NCBI GenBank assembly: GCA_963780345.1
Contig: CAWABU010000011.1
Coordinates: forward strand, 248,001 to 312,000
Length of the DNA: 64,000 nt
Source of the DNA: PALSA-693 sp963780345
GTDB taxonomy: Bacteria > Actinomycetota > Acidimicrobiia > Acidimicrobiales > Palsa-688
Reading direction: 5' to 3'
Shown here: piece by piece, positions 8,920 through 16,869 of the stretch
Layout: each line of letters begins with the position of its first letter
Numbering within the stretch: the stretch's first letter is position 1
The notes under the pieces: generated by a model
Told to the model about the DNA's origin: nothing
The model's database searches: none
The model's input: the letters and a program-made list of their open reading frames with translations, nothing else
Program-made: the position numbers and the translations under genes

Positions 8920-9300
8920 GTGCTGACGATCCAGAGGGACGTGACAGAGGGGGGTTGCCTCATTTGCCGGCCGGTCGGCGATCTCGAGTCCTTCACGGTC
9001 AGCCAGTTCCGCCAGGCTCTGGCCGAGATGGCTGACGGCAGTTGCCTGATTATCGATCTGTCAGGGGTGCCGTTCATCGATTCCGCGGGCCTGGGTGCCC
9101 TCATCGGCGGGATTCGGCGCACCCGCGAGCGCGGCGGCCGGGTGGCCGTGGCCTGCAGCCGTCCCACCCTGGTGCGCCTCCTGCGGAACACCGGCTTTGA
9201 CCGCATCGTGACCGTGGCCGAGACGGTCGACGAGGCGGCGGCGTCGCTGGAGAGCGGAGTCGTCGACGGCGATGTGGCCGTCGAGGTCCGGAGGGCTTGA
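8920..9300 (+). CDS. STAS-domain anti-sigma factor antagonist
   Basis: A 126-residue single STAS domain of the SpoIIAA/RsbV type. The core DLSGVPFIDSAGLGAL (residues ~47-62) carries the Ser that a partner anti-sigma kinase would phosphorylate; the unphosphorylated form would release a sigma factor. The GTG at 8920 is the only sensible start. No anti-sigma kinase of the HATPase type is adjacent, so its partner is elsewhere. Confidence 0.9.
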   Translation: MLTIQRDVTEGGCLICRPVGDLESFTVSQFRQALAEMADGSCLIIDLSGVPFIDSAGLGALIGGIRRTRERGGRVAVACSRPTLVRLLRNTGFDRIVTVAETVDEAAASLESGVVDGDVAVEVRRA

Positions 9301-9448
9301 AGGCTCGATCGCGGGTCCCCACCCATTCACGCCCCGCCGGCCTGGTGGTCTGCGACACCGGCAGGCCGGCGGGGGCGTGAGGCAAGCGCTGGCTCGCCGG
9401 CCTGTGACCGGCCGCCCTGTGACCGGCCGAAGGCGAGAGGGCAATACC

Positions 9449-10486
9449 ATGCGACCGATGACCTCGCCATGGGATTCGGAGTGGGCCGGGCGCATTGACC
9501 GGCTGACGGTCCACGGGAGCGCCCTGGAAGGCAATGCCCTGGATGACCCGGTCGAGCGGCCGCTGTGGGTGTACGTGCCACCCGGCTACGACGACACCCC
9601 CGACGGCCGGTACCCGTCGGTCTACGTCATCCAGGGATACACCGGCGCGGTGACGATGTGGTCCAACCGGAGCGCCTACCGTCTCCCGTTCCCCGAGGCC
9701 GCCGACCAGCTGTTCGCCAGTGGCGAAGCCCCGCCGTGCATCGTCGTCTACGTGGACGCCTGGACCGCCTACGGCGGGTCGCAGTTCGTCGACTCCCCAG
9801 GGACGGGGCGATACCACACCTATCTCTGCGAGGACGTCGTTCCCTTCGTCGACGCCCGCTACCGCACCCTGGCGGAGGGCCGCCACCGGGGTATCCAGGG
9901 GAAGTCCAGCGGGGGCTTTGGGGCCATGATCACGCCGATGCTCCGGCCCGACCTGTTCGGCGGCCTGGCGACGCATGCGGGCGACGCCCTCTACGAGTAC
10001 TGCTATATACCGGAGTTCGCCAAGGCGGTCCGGGCCCTGCGGGACTATGACGGGTCGATCGAGAAGTGGTGGCACGAGTTCCAGGGGCGGGTGTCGTTTA
10101 CCAAAGCCGCCGACGAGGTCCTGTTGATGATGCTCGGGGTGGCCGCCTGCTTCTCGGCGGAGGAAGATGGCACGCCCGTGCTCCCGTTCGATCCCACCAA
10201 CGGCCGGCTGCGCGAGGAGGTGTGGGCGCGGTGGCTGGACTGGGATCCAGTTCGCATGGTGTCCCGCTACCCCGAGGCCCTGCGCAGTCTGCGGGCCATC
10301 TGGATCGATGGTGGGAAGAGCGACGAGTGGTTTCTGGACATCGGCGCCGAGGCGTTCCGGGACGCTCTGGTGGAGATCGGAGTCACCGATGTCCATTTCG
10401 AATTGTTCGAGGGGACGCACGGCCGGATCGAGTATCGCTACTTGATGTCGCTCGCGTTCCTGGCCCGGCGATTGGCCGGACCGTGA
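9449..10486 (+). CDS. Alpha/beta-hydrolase esterase (esterase D / enterochelin-esterase-like)
   Basis: A 345-residue putative esterase. The nucleophile elbow is GKSSGGFGA near residue 150, with Ser as the expected nucleophile. DGGKSDEW (~290) and EGTHGR (~325) offer the acid and the His. No signal peptide is seen, so it is probably cytoplasmic. The ATG at 9449 is preceded by GAGAGG at 9435-9440; the open frame extends upstream to 9272 but that part is low-complexity and includes a short direct repeat (tgtgaccggccg, 9405-9430). The substrate is unknown. Confidence 0.85.
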   Translation: MRPMTSPWDSEWAGRIDRLTVHGSALEGNALDDPVERPLWVYVPPGYDDTPDGRYPSVYVIQGYTGAVTMWSNRSAYRLPFPEAADQLFASGEAPPCIVVYVDAWTAYGGSQFVDSPGTGRYHTYLCEDVVPFVDARYRTLAEGRHRGIQGKSSGGFGAMITPMLRPDLFGGLATHAGDALYEYCYIPEFAKAVRALRDYDGSIEKWWHEFQGRVSFTKAADEVLLMMLGVAACFSAEEDGTPVLPFDPTNGRLREEVWARWLDWDPVRMVSRYPEALRSLRAIWIDGGKSDEWFLDIGAEAFRDALVEIGVTDVHFELFEGTHGRIEYRYLMSLAFLARRLAGP

Positions 10487-10523
10487 CGACATTCGTCATG
10501 GACGCTTCTCCGTAGCCTCGGTA

Positions 10524-11828
10524 ATGGTGCGATCCGGGCGGAGCGGACGTCGCCCATTGGGGCCCTCGTTCTGGGCGCTGTGGCAGGCCAGCACCCTGTC
10601 CTACCTGGGTGATGGGATCCTTCTCGCGGCCCTGCCGTTGCTGGCCGCCCGCCTGACCGGAAACGCCCTCCTCGTATCGCTCGTCGTCGTGATGCAGAAG
10701 CTGCCGTGGGTCGTCGTCGCCATCCCGGCCGGCGCCATTGTCGACCGCCAGGACCCGGCCCGGGCCATGATCGGCGCCGATATGGCCCGGGGCGCCCTGC
10801 TGATCGGGGTCTGCGTTCTTCTCGGCCTCGGTCACCTGACGATCGTCACGCTCTGTGGCGCGGCCCTGGCGCTGGGCGTCTTCGACACTGTCTTCGCCGC
10901 CGGCGCCCAGACCATGATCTCGCGCCTGGTCGACGCCGAGTCGCTCGATCTCGCCAATGGTCGGCTCACCGTGGGACAGACCACGACCGGTCATTTCCTG
11001 GGCCCGGCCATCGGCGGCGTCCTGTTCGCCGTCAATCAAGTGCTGCCCTTCGCCGCCGACAGCGCCAGCTTCTTCGGCTCCGCCGGGGTGCTGCGGGGGC
11101 TGCGCGGCCGGATCCGGCCCGGCGCCGTCGGCGAGCGGGTCGGCCGATCACCGCCCGACCCGGTTCGTGGGACCGCCGGCCAGTCCCGGCCCGGCCGCAC
11201 GTCCCTGCGGACCGAAATGGCCGAGGGGCTGACCTTCTTCCGCCATAGCCCGGTCCTGCCGCTTCTGGCGGTGCTGACGGCCGGGCTGGCCCTGCTGCAG
11301 GCCTCCATCCTGTCACCGTTTGTCCTGTTTGCCCTTAGAGATCTGCATCTCTCCCGGGCCGGCTACGGGGTCTTTCTGGCCATCGCGGCCCTCGGGAACG
11401 TGGCTGGCGGCTTGTTGGTTCCCCGGTTCCGCCGGCGCTTCTCGGCCGCCACGCTGTTCACCAGCGCCGGCGTGCTGGCCGGTGCGGCCTATCTGGTCAT
11501 GGCGTTCACGTCCTCGGTCGTCGTGGCGGCGGGGGCTTTCGTCGTCGAAGGTGCGGCCGTGGTCGTCGGATCGGTCGTGAGCATGACCCTGCGCCAGCGT
11601 CACATTCCGCAGCCGCTGATGGGCAGGGTCAGCAACGTGTTCCGGTCGATCATCTGGGGGGCGATCCCGCTGGGCGCGTTGCTCGGGGGTGTGCTCGCGG
11701 ACGTGCGCGGACTGCGTTCGCCCTTCGTCGTCGCCGGTGTCGCCCAGATCGCCCTGGTGGCCGTACTGGCTCTGCCGCTGCGACGCCGCATCGAGGCGGC
11801 CGGGGTGCCGGGCCCGCCCGGCCGCTAG
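10524..11828 (+). CDS. Major facilitator superfamily transporter
   Basis: A 434-residue membrane protein with about twelve hydrophobic helices and a charged, Pro/Arg-rich cytoplasmic loop near residues 195-235 between the two halves. IPAGAIVDRQDPARAM after the second helix resembles the MFS motif-A loop. It is similar in style to macrolide and multidrug efflux pumps (MFS_3 group). It starts 37 nt after the esterase stop, so the two may share a transcript. The substrate cannot be told. Confidence 0.85.
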   Translation: MVRSGRSGRRPLGPSFWALWQASTLSYLGDGILLAALPLLAARLTGNALLVSLVVVMQKLPWVVVAIPAGAIVDRQDPARAMIGADMARGALLIGVCVLLGLGHLTIVTLCGAALALGVFDTVFAAGAQTMISRLVDAESLDLANGRLTVGQTTTGHFLGPAIGGVLFAVNQVLPFAADSASFFGSAGVLRGLRGRIRPGAVGERVGRSPPDPVRGTAGQSRPGRTSLRTEMAEGLTFFRHSPVLPLLAVLTAGLALLQASILSPFVLFALRDLHLSRAGYGVFLAIAALGNVAGGLLVPRFRRRFSAATLFTSAGVLAGAAYLVMAFTSSVVVAAGAFVVEGAAVVVGSVVSMTLRQRHIPQPLMGRVSNVFRSIIWGAIPLGALLGGVLADVRGLRSPFVVAGVAQIALVAVLALPLRRRIEAAGVPGPPGR

Positions 11829-11889
11829 GACGGCGGGCGAACCCGGGACGTCATCAGGGCTTCGTCGCCCGGGCCATCGGATCCGGCGA

Positions 11890-12390
11890 TTAGGCGGTCG
11901 GGTCGAGGAGCAGCTGCATCAGCACGACGTCCAGCCATTTCCCGAACTTCCGACCGACCTCGCGCTCGACCCCGACCAGGCCGAATCCGCAGGCCTCGTG
12001 CAGTCGTATCGACGCCTCATGGCCCCGAACGATGCGAGCCACGACGGCGTGGAAGCCGTGGACGCCGGCGAGCGTTACCAGCTCGGTGAGGAGACCCCGG
12101 CCGACACCCTGACCCCGTGCTTCCTCGTCCACGTAGATCGAGTCCTCGACGGTCGTGCGGTATGCCGGTCGGGGTCGGTAAGGCGAGAGGGAACCAAACC
12201 CCCGCACCCGGTCGCGATCGTCGACCGCCACGACGGCGGGGTGGGCTCCGCTGTGCTCGTCCATCCACGCCAGCTGATCATCAGTGGTCCGGGGCACCAG
12301 GTCGAAGGTCACGGTAGAGCCGAGGACCTCGCGGTTGTAGATGGTCCGGATGGCTTCGGCGTCGTCGTGACTGGCCAGTCGGTACTTCAC
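11890..12390 (-). CDS. GNAT-family N-acetyltransferase
   Basis: A 166-residue GNAT domain close in pattern to phosphinothricin-type acetyltransferases: RLASHDDAEAIRTIYN at the N terminus, SIYVDEEARGQGVGRGLL (the acetyl-CoA pyrophosphate loop, ~88-105), and HEACGFGLVGVEREVGRKFGKW in the C-terminal third. It transfers acetyl from acetyl-CoA to an unknown amine. It converges with the MFS gene. Confidence 0.9.
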   Translation of the reverse strand: MKYRLASHDDAEAIRTIYNREVLGSTVTFDLVPRTTDDQLAWMDEHSGAHPAVVAVDDRDRVRGFGSLSPYRPRPAYRTTVEDSIYVDEEARGQGVGRGLLTELVTLAGVHGFHAVVARIVRGHEASIRLHEACGFGLVGVEREVGRKFGKWLDVVLMQLLLDPTA

Positions 12391-12515
12391 GCCCCCACGA
12401 GCCTAGTGCCACCCGCGGCACCCGGCCCTCGAGATGGCGCACCGGCGTTGGCACATGGTGGTCGCGGCGGCGGCGGAGCGGCAGACTTGACCCGGAGCGG
12501 GAGGTGGTAGGGCGA

Positions 12516-12980
12516 ATGATCGAATCCGGGTCCGGGAAGGTGTGGCGGTACAGGGTCGAGCGCACGACCCTGGCCGCCCCGGAGGTGGTATGGCCATTCA
12601 TCGGCGAAGTCGAGCGATGGAAGGAGTGGTCCTTCATGACCGGCTCGGACCTCCTTCGGGAGGGGTCGCCGGACCGAAACGGGGTTGGGGCCTTGCGGCG
12701 GTACGCGGCCGGGCCATTCGGGAGCTGCGAGGAGGTGGTGGAGTTCGAACCGCCCAGGCACCTCGGCTACGTGGCCCGGAAGGGGATTCCCGTCAAGGGA
12801 TACCGCGCCGACATCCGGCTGGCTCCTCGCGGGAGCGGAACGGTGATCACCTGGACGGCGTCCCTGGTCCCGAAGATTCCGGGAACCGGTCGCCTGCTTC
12901 GCGAGTTCACCCGCGGCTTCGCCATGCTTTTCACCAAAGAGCTGGTCCGGTGGACCGACGGTCTGGCCCGCAACTCCTGA
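12516..12980 (+). CDS. SRPBCC / polyketide-cyclase-like lipid-binding protein
   Basis: A 154-residue START-like protein with YRVERTTLAAPEVVWPFIGEVERW at the N terminus, the usual opening of the polyketide cyclase/dehydrase group, and a C-terminal amphipathic helix. It likely binds a hydrophobic ligand; no catalytic residues are evident. The ATG at 12516 is preferred to the GTG at 12504 because the GTG overlaps the GGGAGG ribosome-binding site. Confidence 0.8.
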   Translation: MIESGSGKVWRYRVERTTLAAPEVVWPFIGEVERWKEWSFMTGSDLLREGSPDRNGVGALRRYAAGPFGSCEEVVEFEPPRHLGYVARKGIPVKGYRADIRLAPRGSGTVITWTASLVPKIPGTGRLLREFTRGFAMLFTKELVRWTDGLARNS

Positions 12981-13276
12981 TCCTCAGCGGGCCCGGCGAC
13001 GGCGCGACCGGCGACAGAAGCGTTATGGCTGGTAAAGGACGGCGGGGGAGAGGGGGAGCCGACGGGCTGGTCTCGACCGCCGGTGAGGCGACCGCGAGTG
13101 GGGTCAGCGTGGGCCGGCGTCGCCGCGGCCCAGACCCGCCGGTGTAGCGTGAGAGCGGCGGTGTCGAGAGGCGACGCCGCCGATTCGAGCATGGTTCATT
13201 GCGTGTAACGACGTTGCACCAGGTGCTTCATAGGCGAGTGCGGTGATAGACTTGAGGGGTCACCGGCAGGTTCTCT

Positions 13277-13349
13277 GCCCCCTTAGCTCAGTCGGCAGAG
13301 CACAGCCATGGTAAGGCTGGTGTCGTCGGTTCGATTCCGACAGGGGGCT
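13277..13349 (+). tRNA. tRNA-Thr (anticodon GGT)
   Basis: A full cloverleaf: acceptor stem gcccccu/agggggc, D arm agctcagtcggcagagc, anticodon stem cagcc/ggctg with loop atggtaa giving GGU, and T arm gtcggttcgattccgac. CCA is not encoded. It is the first of two tRNAs one base apart, ahead of rpmG. Confidence 0.95.
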
Positions 13350-13350
13350 C

Positions 13351-13427
13351 GGCGGCGTAGCTCAGTTGGTCAGAGCACTCGGCTCATAATCGAGTTGTCG
13401 TCGGTTCAAGTCCGACCGCCGCTACCA
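13351..13427 (+). tRNA. tRNA-Met (anticodon CAT)
   Basis: A cloverleaf with acceptor ggcggcg/cgccgct (first pair G-U), D arm agctcagttggtcagagc, anticodon loop ctcataa giving CAU, T arm gtcggttcaagtccgac, discriminator A and an encoded CCA (13425-13427). The absence of three G-C pairs at the base of the anticodon stem suggests elongator rather than initiator tRNA-Met. Confidence 0.93.
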
Positions 13428-13466
13428 CTGCAGGGTTGAATCCGAGAAGAGGGAGAGGTCGCAGCT

Positions 13467-13631
13467 GTGCCCAAGAACGAGAAGCGGGTCAAGGTCACCC
13501 TCGCCTGCGAGGTCTGCAAACGCCGCAACTACATCACTATGAAAAACAAGCAAAACGACCGCGAGCGGATCGAGATGAAGAAGTACTGCCGCTGGGATCG
13601 TCATCACACCGTCCACAAGGAGACCCGGTAA
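13467..13631 (+). CDS. rpmG: 50S ribosomal protein L33
   Basis: A 54-residue L33. It starts at GTG 13467 after GAGAGG and opens VPKNEKRVKVTLACEVC. The zinc-ribbon family pattern is CxxC plus CxxC. Here the first pair (CEVC) is intact, but the second reads YCRWD, so the fourth ligand is Asp. The location after tRNA-Met is the usual actinobacterial one. Confidence 0.95.
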   Translation: MPKNEKRVKVTLACEVCKRRNYITMKNKQNDRERIEMKKYCRWDRHHTVHKETR

Positions 13632-13720
13632 CCATCCCCAACGCACCTGGCCTGCCCCTGACCAAGGCCCGGCGGGGCGAGGACGCCCGCCCCACTCGGG
13701 TCGTCTCCATCCCGACCCGT

Positions 13721-14707
13721 ATGGAGCTGCGGGCGCTGGTGGAGGCAGCCCGCAGCGGCGACCGGGTGGCGCTCGATGACCTGGTCCGGTCGACTTACAG
13801 CGGCGCCTACACCCTGGCCTACCGGCTGACCGGTAACGAAGACGACGCTCGCGACGTGGTCCAGGAGGCGTATCTGCGCGCCTACCGGGGCTTGCGCAGC
13901 TTCCGCGGCGACGCCGAGTTCACGACCTGGCTGTACCGCATCACCGCCAACTGCTCGGCCAACCTGCTGGCCAAGCGAGCCCGCACCCGCACCGAGCCTC
14001 TGGCCGATGATGCGCCGATGGTCGACACCCGGGTGGAGCACGATCCCGAGATGCGGATGGCAGGCGAGGACGAGCGGGCCCGGGTGGCCGGCGCGTTGGC
14101 GATCCTCCCGTGGCGACTGCGTCAGGTGATCGTCCTCCGCGACATCTACGACCTGCCGCACGGGTGGATCGCGACCGAGCTCGGAATCTCCGAAGCGGCT
14201 GCCAAGGTGCGCTTGCACCGCGCCCGGCGGCGCCTCCGCGAGTTGTTGGAGCGCGACGGTGCCGAGGAAACCCCGGATGCGCGGGCTAGCCGAGATCGTC
14301 CGGCTGCGGACGGCGGACTGCCGGCAGGTGGCGGAGCGGCTTCCGGGCCTGGCCGCCGGCGAGCCGGACGTCGGCGCGCCGGACATCGACGAGCGTCTGG
14401 CCCGCCATGTGGCCCAGTGCTTGCGCTGCCAGGCCGAGGTGGCGGCCTACCGGCGTATCCTGCGCCACCTGCGCTCGCTCCGCGAGGACGAGACCTCTGC
14501 TCCTCCGGGTGCGATCGCCGACGTCCTGGAGGCCCTCGCCGCCGCCTCCCTGGCCGAGGCGGCCGCGAGCACCAGCCGGATGCTGCGCGCCGCCTACGTC
14601 GGCGGTATCACCGTCGCCACCGCGGCCGCCGGCGCCGCGGGCGTCCTGGTGTGGATCAGCCGGCGCCGGCCGGCGCTGGCCGACGCCGGGTAGCGCGGTC
14701 GGGCTGA
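13721..14707 (+). CDS. ECF-like RNA polymerase sigma factor (C-terminal read-through over anti-sigma gene)
   Basis: The conserved part covers about residues 1-185: sigma region 2 (TLAYRLTGNEDDARDVVQEAYLRAYRGL) and region 4 (LPWRLRQVIVLRDIYDLPHGWIATELG with a helix-turn-helix ending KVRLHRARRRLRELL). After about 14270 the frame continues to 14707 only as an out-of-phase reading of the anti-sigma gene, rich in Arg/Gly/Pro. The real protein probably ends near 14290, which would need one base change, or it truly carries a nonsense-like tail. The ATG at 13721 is the first sensible start; no ribosome-binding site is visible there. It presumably recruits RNA polymerase for a stress regulon controlled by the overlapping anti-sigma. 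Confidence 0.8.
   Translation: MELRALVEAARSGDRVALDDLVRSTYSGAYTLAYRLTGNEDDARDVVQEAYLRAYRGLRSFRGDAEFTTWLYRITANCSANLLAKRARTRTEPLADDAPMVDTRVEHDPEMRMAGEDERARVAGALAILPWRLRQVIVLRDIYDLPHGWIATELGISEAAAKVRLHRARRRLRELLERDGAEETPDARASRDRPAADGGLPAGGGAASGPGRRRAGRRRAGHRRASGPPCGPVLALPGRGGGLPAYPAPPALAPRGRDLCSSGCDRRRPGGPRRRLPGRGGREHQPDAARRLRRRYHRRHRGRRRRGRPGVDQPAPAGAGRRRVARSG
14259..14693 (+). CDS. Zinc-finger anti-sigma factor with C-terminal membrane anchor
   Basis: A 144-residue protein with an anti-sigma zinc-binding HxxxCxxC (RHVAQCLRCQ, residues ~48-57) of the zf-HC2 type. A single membrane helix lies near residues 113-133 (YVGGITVATAAAGAAGVLVW), so the N-terminal domain faces the cytoplasm to hold the sigma factor. 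The GTG at 14259 lies within the end of the sigma gene, the normal arrangement for co-translated sigma/anti-sigma pairs. Confidence 0.82.
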   Translation: MPRKPRMRGLAEIVRLRTADCRQVAERLPGLAAGEPDVGAPDIDERLARHVAQCLRCQAEVAAYRRILRHLRSLREDETSAPPGAIADVLEALAAASLAEAAASTSRMLRAAYVGGITVATAAAGAAGVLVWISRRRPALADAG

Positions 14708-14776
14708 CCCGGGGCCGAGCACCGACCCCGGCCGTCTCGGCGGCCGGGCCGGCGCGGTGGGTGGGCCGCCCGCCGC

Positions 14777-14819
14777 TTTTGGCGTAAAACTCGCGGTATA
14801 CGCGGTAAATACGCCAAAA
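14777..14819. terminator. 10-bp inverted repeat, terminator-like, after the anti-sigma gene
   Basis: ttttggcgta (14777-14786) and tacgccaaaa (14810-14819) are exact inverted repeats. Inside the 23-nt loop, cgcg/cgcg is also self-complementary. The position just after the sigma/anti-sigma pair fits a terminator or a transcription barrier, though there is no long T tract. Confidence 0.45.
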
Positions 14820-14880
14820 TGCCATCGAGGGAAGTGCCAGCCGGCTGTACGACCCTCGCCCGCCGGCCGCCCTCGCCGGC

Positions 14881-15020
14881 CCGGCCGGCCAGTCGTGTGG
14901 CCCCCTCGCCCGCCCGCCCCGGGCCGGCCAGTCGTGCGCCCCGTTCGCCCGCCCCGACCTGACCGGCCAGTCGTACGCCCCGTTTCGCCCGCCCGCCCCG
15001 GGCCGGCCAGTCGTGTGGCC
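14881..15020. repeat. 39-bp degenerate tandem repeat, about four copies
   Basis: ggccagtcgt recurs at 14887, 14926, 14965 and 15005 (periods 39, 39, 40), each followed by a cgcccgcccgcccc-type tract. It lies between the sigma/anti-sigma pair and tRNA-Trp in non-coding DNA. Confidence 0.8.
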
Positions 15021-15121
15021 GCCGCGGCACCCGGCCATTCCCCCGTTGCCCCCGCAGGCCGAATCAGGCAGGACTGGTGCTATCCTCAGACCGAAGGACC
15101 CGACCCGCAGATGGTTTCCAG

Positions 15122-15195
15122 AGGGCAGTAGCTCAATTTGGCAGAGCACCGGTCTCCAAAACCGGCGGTTGGGGGTTCGAGTCCCTCCTGCCCTG
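15122..15195 (+). tRNA. tRNA-Trp (anticodon CCA)
   Basis: A cloverleaf with acceptor agggcag/ctgccct, D arm agctcaatttggcagagc, anticodon stem ccggt/accgg with loop ctccaaa giving CCA, and T arm ggggg/ccctc around ttcgagt. Discriminator is G and CCA is not encoded. It sits 40 nt before secE, the standard actinobacterial order. Confidence 0.95.
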
Positions 15196-15234
15196 CGTCC
15201 CCCATTCCCCCGACTCCGTGAGAAGGTCAAACAC

Positions 15235-15552
15235 GTGAGCATGAACCGACAACAAAGGAGGCTCCTCCAGCGGCAGGGCCAGATGACCGAGGACGGTGCT
15301 CCCGCTCCGGCCAAGCGGGCCGAGCCCGCTGAGCGCCGATCCCGACCGGTCGCTGGTGCACCCCGCCGGCGGTCGTCGCCCCGGCAGTTCCTCCACGAGG
15401 TCAACGTGGAGATGCGCAAGGTGGCCTGGCCCACCCGATCCGAGACGATCAACTACTCGACTGTCGTCTTGATCACCCTGTCAATCCTCATGGCCCTGAT
15501 CTTCGTCCTGGACTTGCTCTTCTCGAAGCTGGCCATCTTTCTCTTCAAGTAA
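15235..15552 (+). CDS. secE: Preprotein translocase subunit SecE
   Basis: A 105-residue SecE. A basic, Ala/Pro/Arg-rich cytoplasmic N-terminal region (~55 residues) leads to the family core FLHEVNVEMRKVAWPTRSE, then one membrane helix VVLITLSILMALIFVLDLLF. It clamps SecY in the export channel. The GTG at 15235 has AGAAGG about 8 nt upstream; the ATG at 15241 is the alternative. nusG starts 5 nt after its stop. Confidence 0.93.
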   Translation: MSMNRQQRRLLQRQGQMTEDGAPAPAKRAEPAERRSRPVAGAPRRRSSPRQFLHEVNVEMRKVAWPTRSETINYSTVVLITLSILMALIFVLDLLFSKLAIFLFK

Positions 15553-15557
15553 GTCTT

Positions 15558-16322
15558 ATGCCTGACGATCTTTCTTCCCTTCATAACAGCGCGCTCGAAG
15601 CTGAGCCCCCCTCCGGCCTCGACCAGTACGACGAGGCCGCCCTCGACGACCTTGACCGACCGGCCCCCGATGGCGCCCCCGGCTCCGCGGCCCCGGCCGC
15701 GGCCGTGGCCGAGGAGACCGCGGCGGACGAGGACGGCGGCGACGAGGAGCGGCTTCCCCCGGAGAGCCCCTACGACCGGCCCGGCCACTGGTTTGTGATC
15801 CACAGCTACGCCGGCTACGAGAACAAGGTGAAGTCCAACCTGCAGAGCCGGATCGCGTCCATGAACATGGAGGAGCGGATCTTCGAAGTCGTCATCCCCA
15901 TGGAGGACGTCATCGAGTTCAAAAACGGCAAGAAGCAGGTGGTCTCGAAGAAGGTCTTCCCGGGCTATCTGCTGGTTCGCCTCCAGCTTGACGACGACTC
16001 CTGGTACGTGGTGCGCAACACGCCCGGGGTCACGGGCTTCGTCGGCCTCGGCGCTCGCCCGACCCCGCTTTCCCGCCGCGAGGTCGAGAACATCCTGCAG
16101 GTCAAGGCCGAGGATGGCGAAGGGACGACCACCAAGAAGAGCCGGCCCCGGCTGGAGTACGAGCTTGGCGAGTCGGTGCGGGTCCGGGAGGGGCCCTTCG
16201 CCGACTTCAGCGGCACCATCGCGGAGATCAACGAAGACCAGCTCAAGCTCAAGGTTCTCGTCAACATTTTCGGACGGGAGACGCCCGTCGAGTTGGACTT
16301 CGCCCAGGTGGCGAAGCTGTAA
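15558..16322 (+). CDS. nusG: Transcription termination/antitermination protein NusG
   Basis: A 254-residue NusG. An acidic, Ala/Pro-rich extension of about 75 residues precedes the NGN domain (HWFVIHSYAGYENKVKSNL to PGYLLVRL). The C-terminal KOW domain follows (VRVREGPFADFSGTIAEIN). It binds RNA polymerase and couples transcription to Rho or ribosomes. N-terminal acidic extensions are known in actinobacterial NusG. Operon: secE-nusG-rplK-rplA. Confidence 0.96.
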   Translation: MPDDLSSLHNSALEAEPPSGLDQYDEAALDDLDRPAPDGAPGSAAPAAAVAEETAADEDGGDEERLPPESPYDRPGHWFVIHSYAGYENKVKSNLQSRIASMNMEERIFEVVIPMEDVIEFKNGKKQVVSKKVFPGYLLVRLQLDDDSWYVVRNTPGVTGFVGLGARPTPLSRREVENILQVKAEDGEGTTTKKSRPRLEYELGESVRVREGPFADFSGTIAEINEDQLKLKVLVNIFGRETPVELDFAQVAKL

Positions 16323-16337
16323 GGAGCATCGTCCCGC

Positions 16338-16763
16338 ATGGCCAAGCGCCGAGTCACCGCCATCGTCAAGATCCAGCTTCCGGCCGGGAAGGCCACGCCC
16401 GCGCCCCCGGTTGGTACCGCGCTCGGGCCCCATGGGGTGCAGACCATGGAGTTCGTCCGGCAGTACAACGCCGCCACCGAGGACAAGCCCGGACAGGTCA
16501 TCCCGGTCGAGATCACCATCTTCGAAGACCGATCCTTCACCTTTGTCCTGAAGACGCCGCCCACTGCCGTGCTGCTGCGAGAAGCCGCGGGAGTCGAAAA
16601 AGGAGCCAAGACCAGTGGTCGGGAGGTTGTCGGGTCCGTCAGCGACCAGCAGCTGGCGGAGATCGCCCAGCTGAAGATGCCCGACCTCAACGCCAACGAC
16701 CTCGAGGCGGCCAAGGCTCAGGTCGCCGGGACGGCTCGATCCATGGGTATCCGGGTCGGCTGA
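16338..16763 (+). CDS. rplK: 50S ribosomal protein L11
   Basis: A 141-residue L11 of normal length. The N-terminal domain reads IVKIQLPAGKATPAPPVGTALGPHG, and the C-terminal rRNA-binding domain has KTSGREVVGSVSDQQL and AARSMGIRVG-like ending. It forms the GTPase-associated centre with L10 and L7/L12. It starts 16 nt after nusG with an AGGAG-type site. Confidence 0.97.
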   Translation: MAKRRVTAIVKIQLPAGKATPAPPVGTALGPHGVQTMEFVRQYNAATEDKPGQVIPVEITIFEDRSFTFVLKTPPTAVLLREAAGVEKGAKTSGREVVGSVSDQQLAEIAQLKMPDLNANDLEAAKAQVAGTARSMGIRVG

Positions 16764-16869
16764 TCCCTGGCCGCTTCCCTGGAAAGACCTGGCGGTACGC
16801 TGCCAACACCAGCCACGACGAGGCCGGGGAGGACCTCGCCCCGCCCGTCCAATCAGGAGGGAGACAGCA

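Larger units (their letters stand above)
14708..15121. other. 414-bp gene-free stretch before tRNA-Trp
   Basis: No gene. It holds the palindrome at 14777-14819 and the 39-bp tandem repeat at 14881-15020, both listed separately. A TATCCT (15081-15086) about 35 nt before the tRNA is a possible -10 for tRNA-Trp and secE, without a clear -35. Confidence 0.6.

Noticed and set aside
14881..15020. CRISPR array
   Set aside because: The units are contiguous and degenerate with no distinct spacers, and no cas genes are present.
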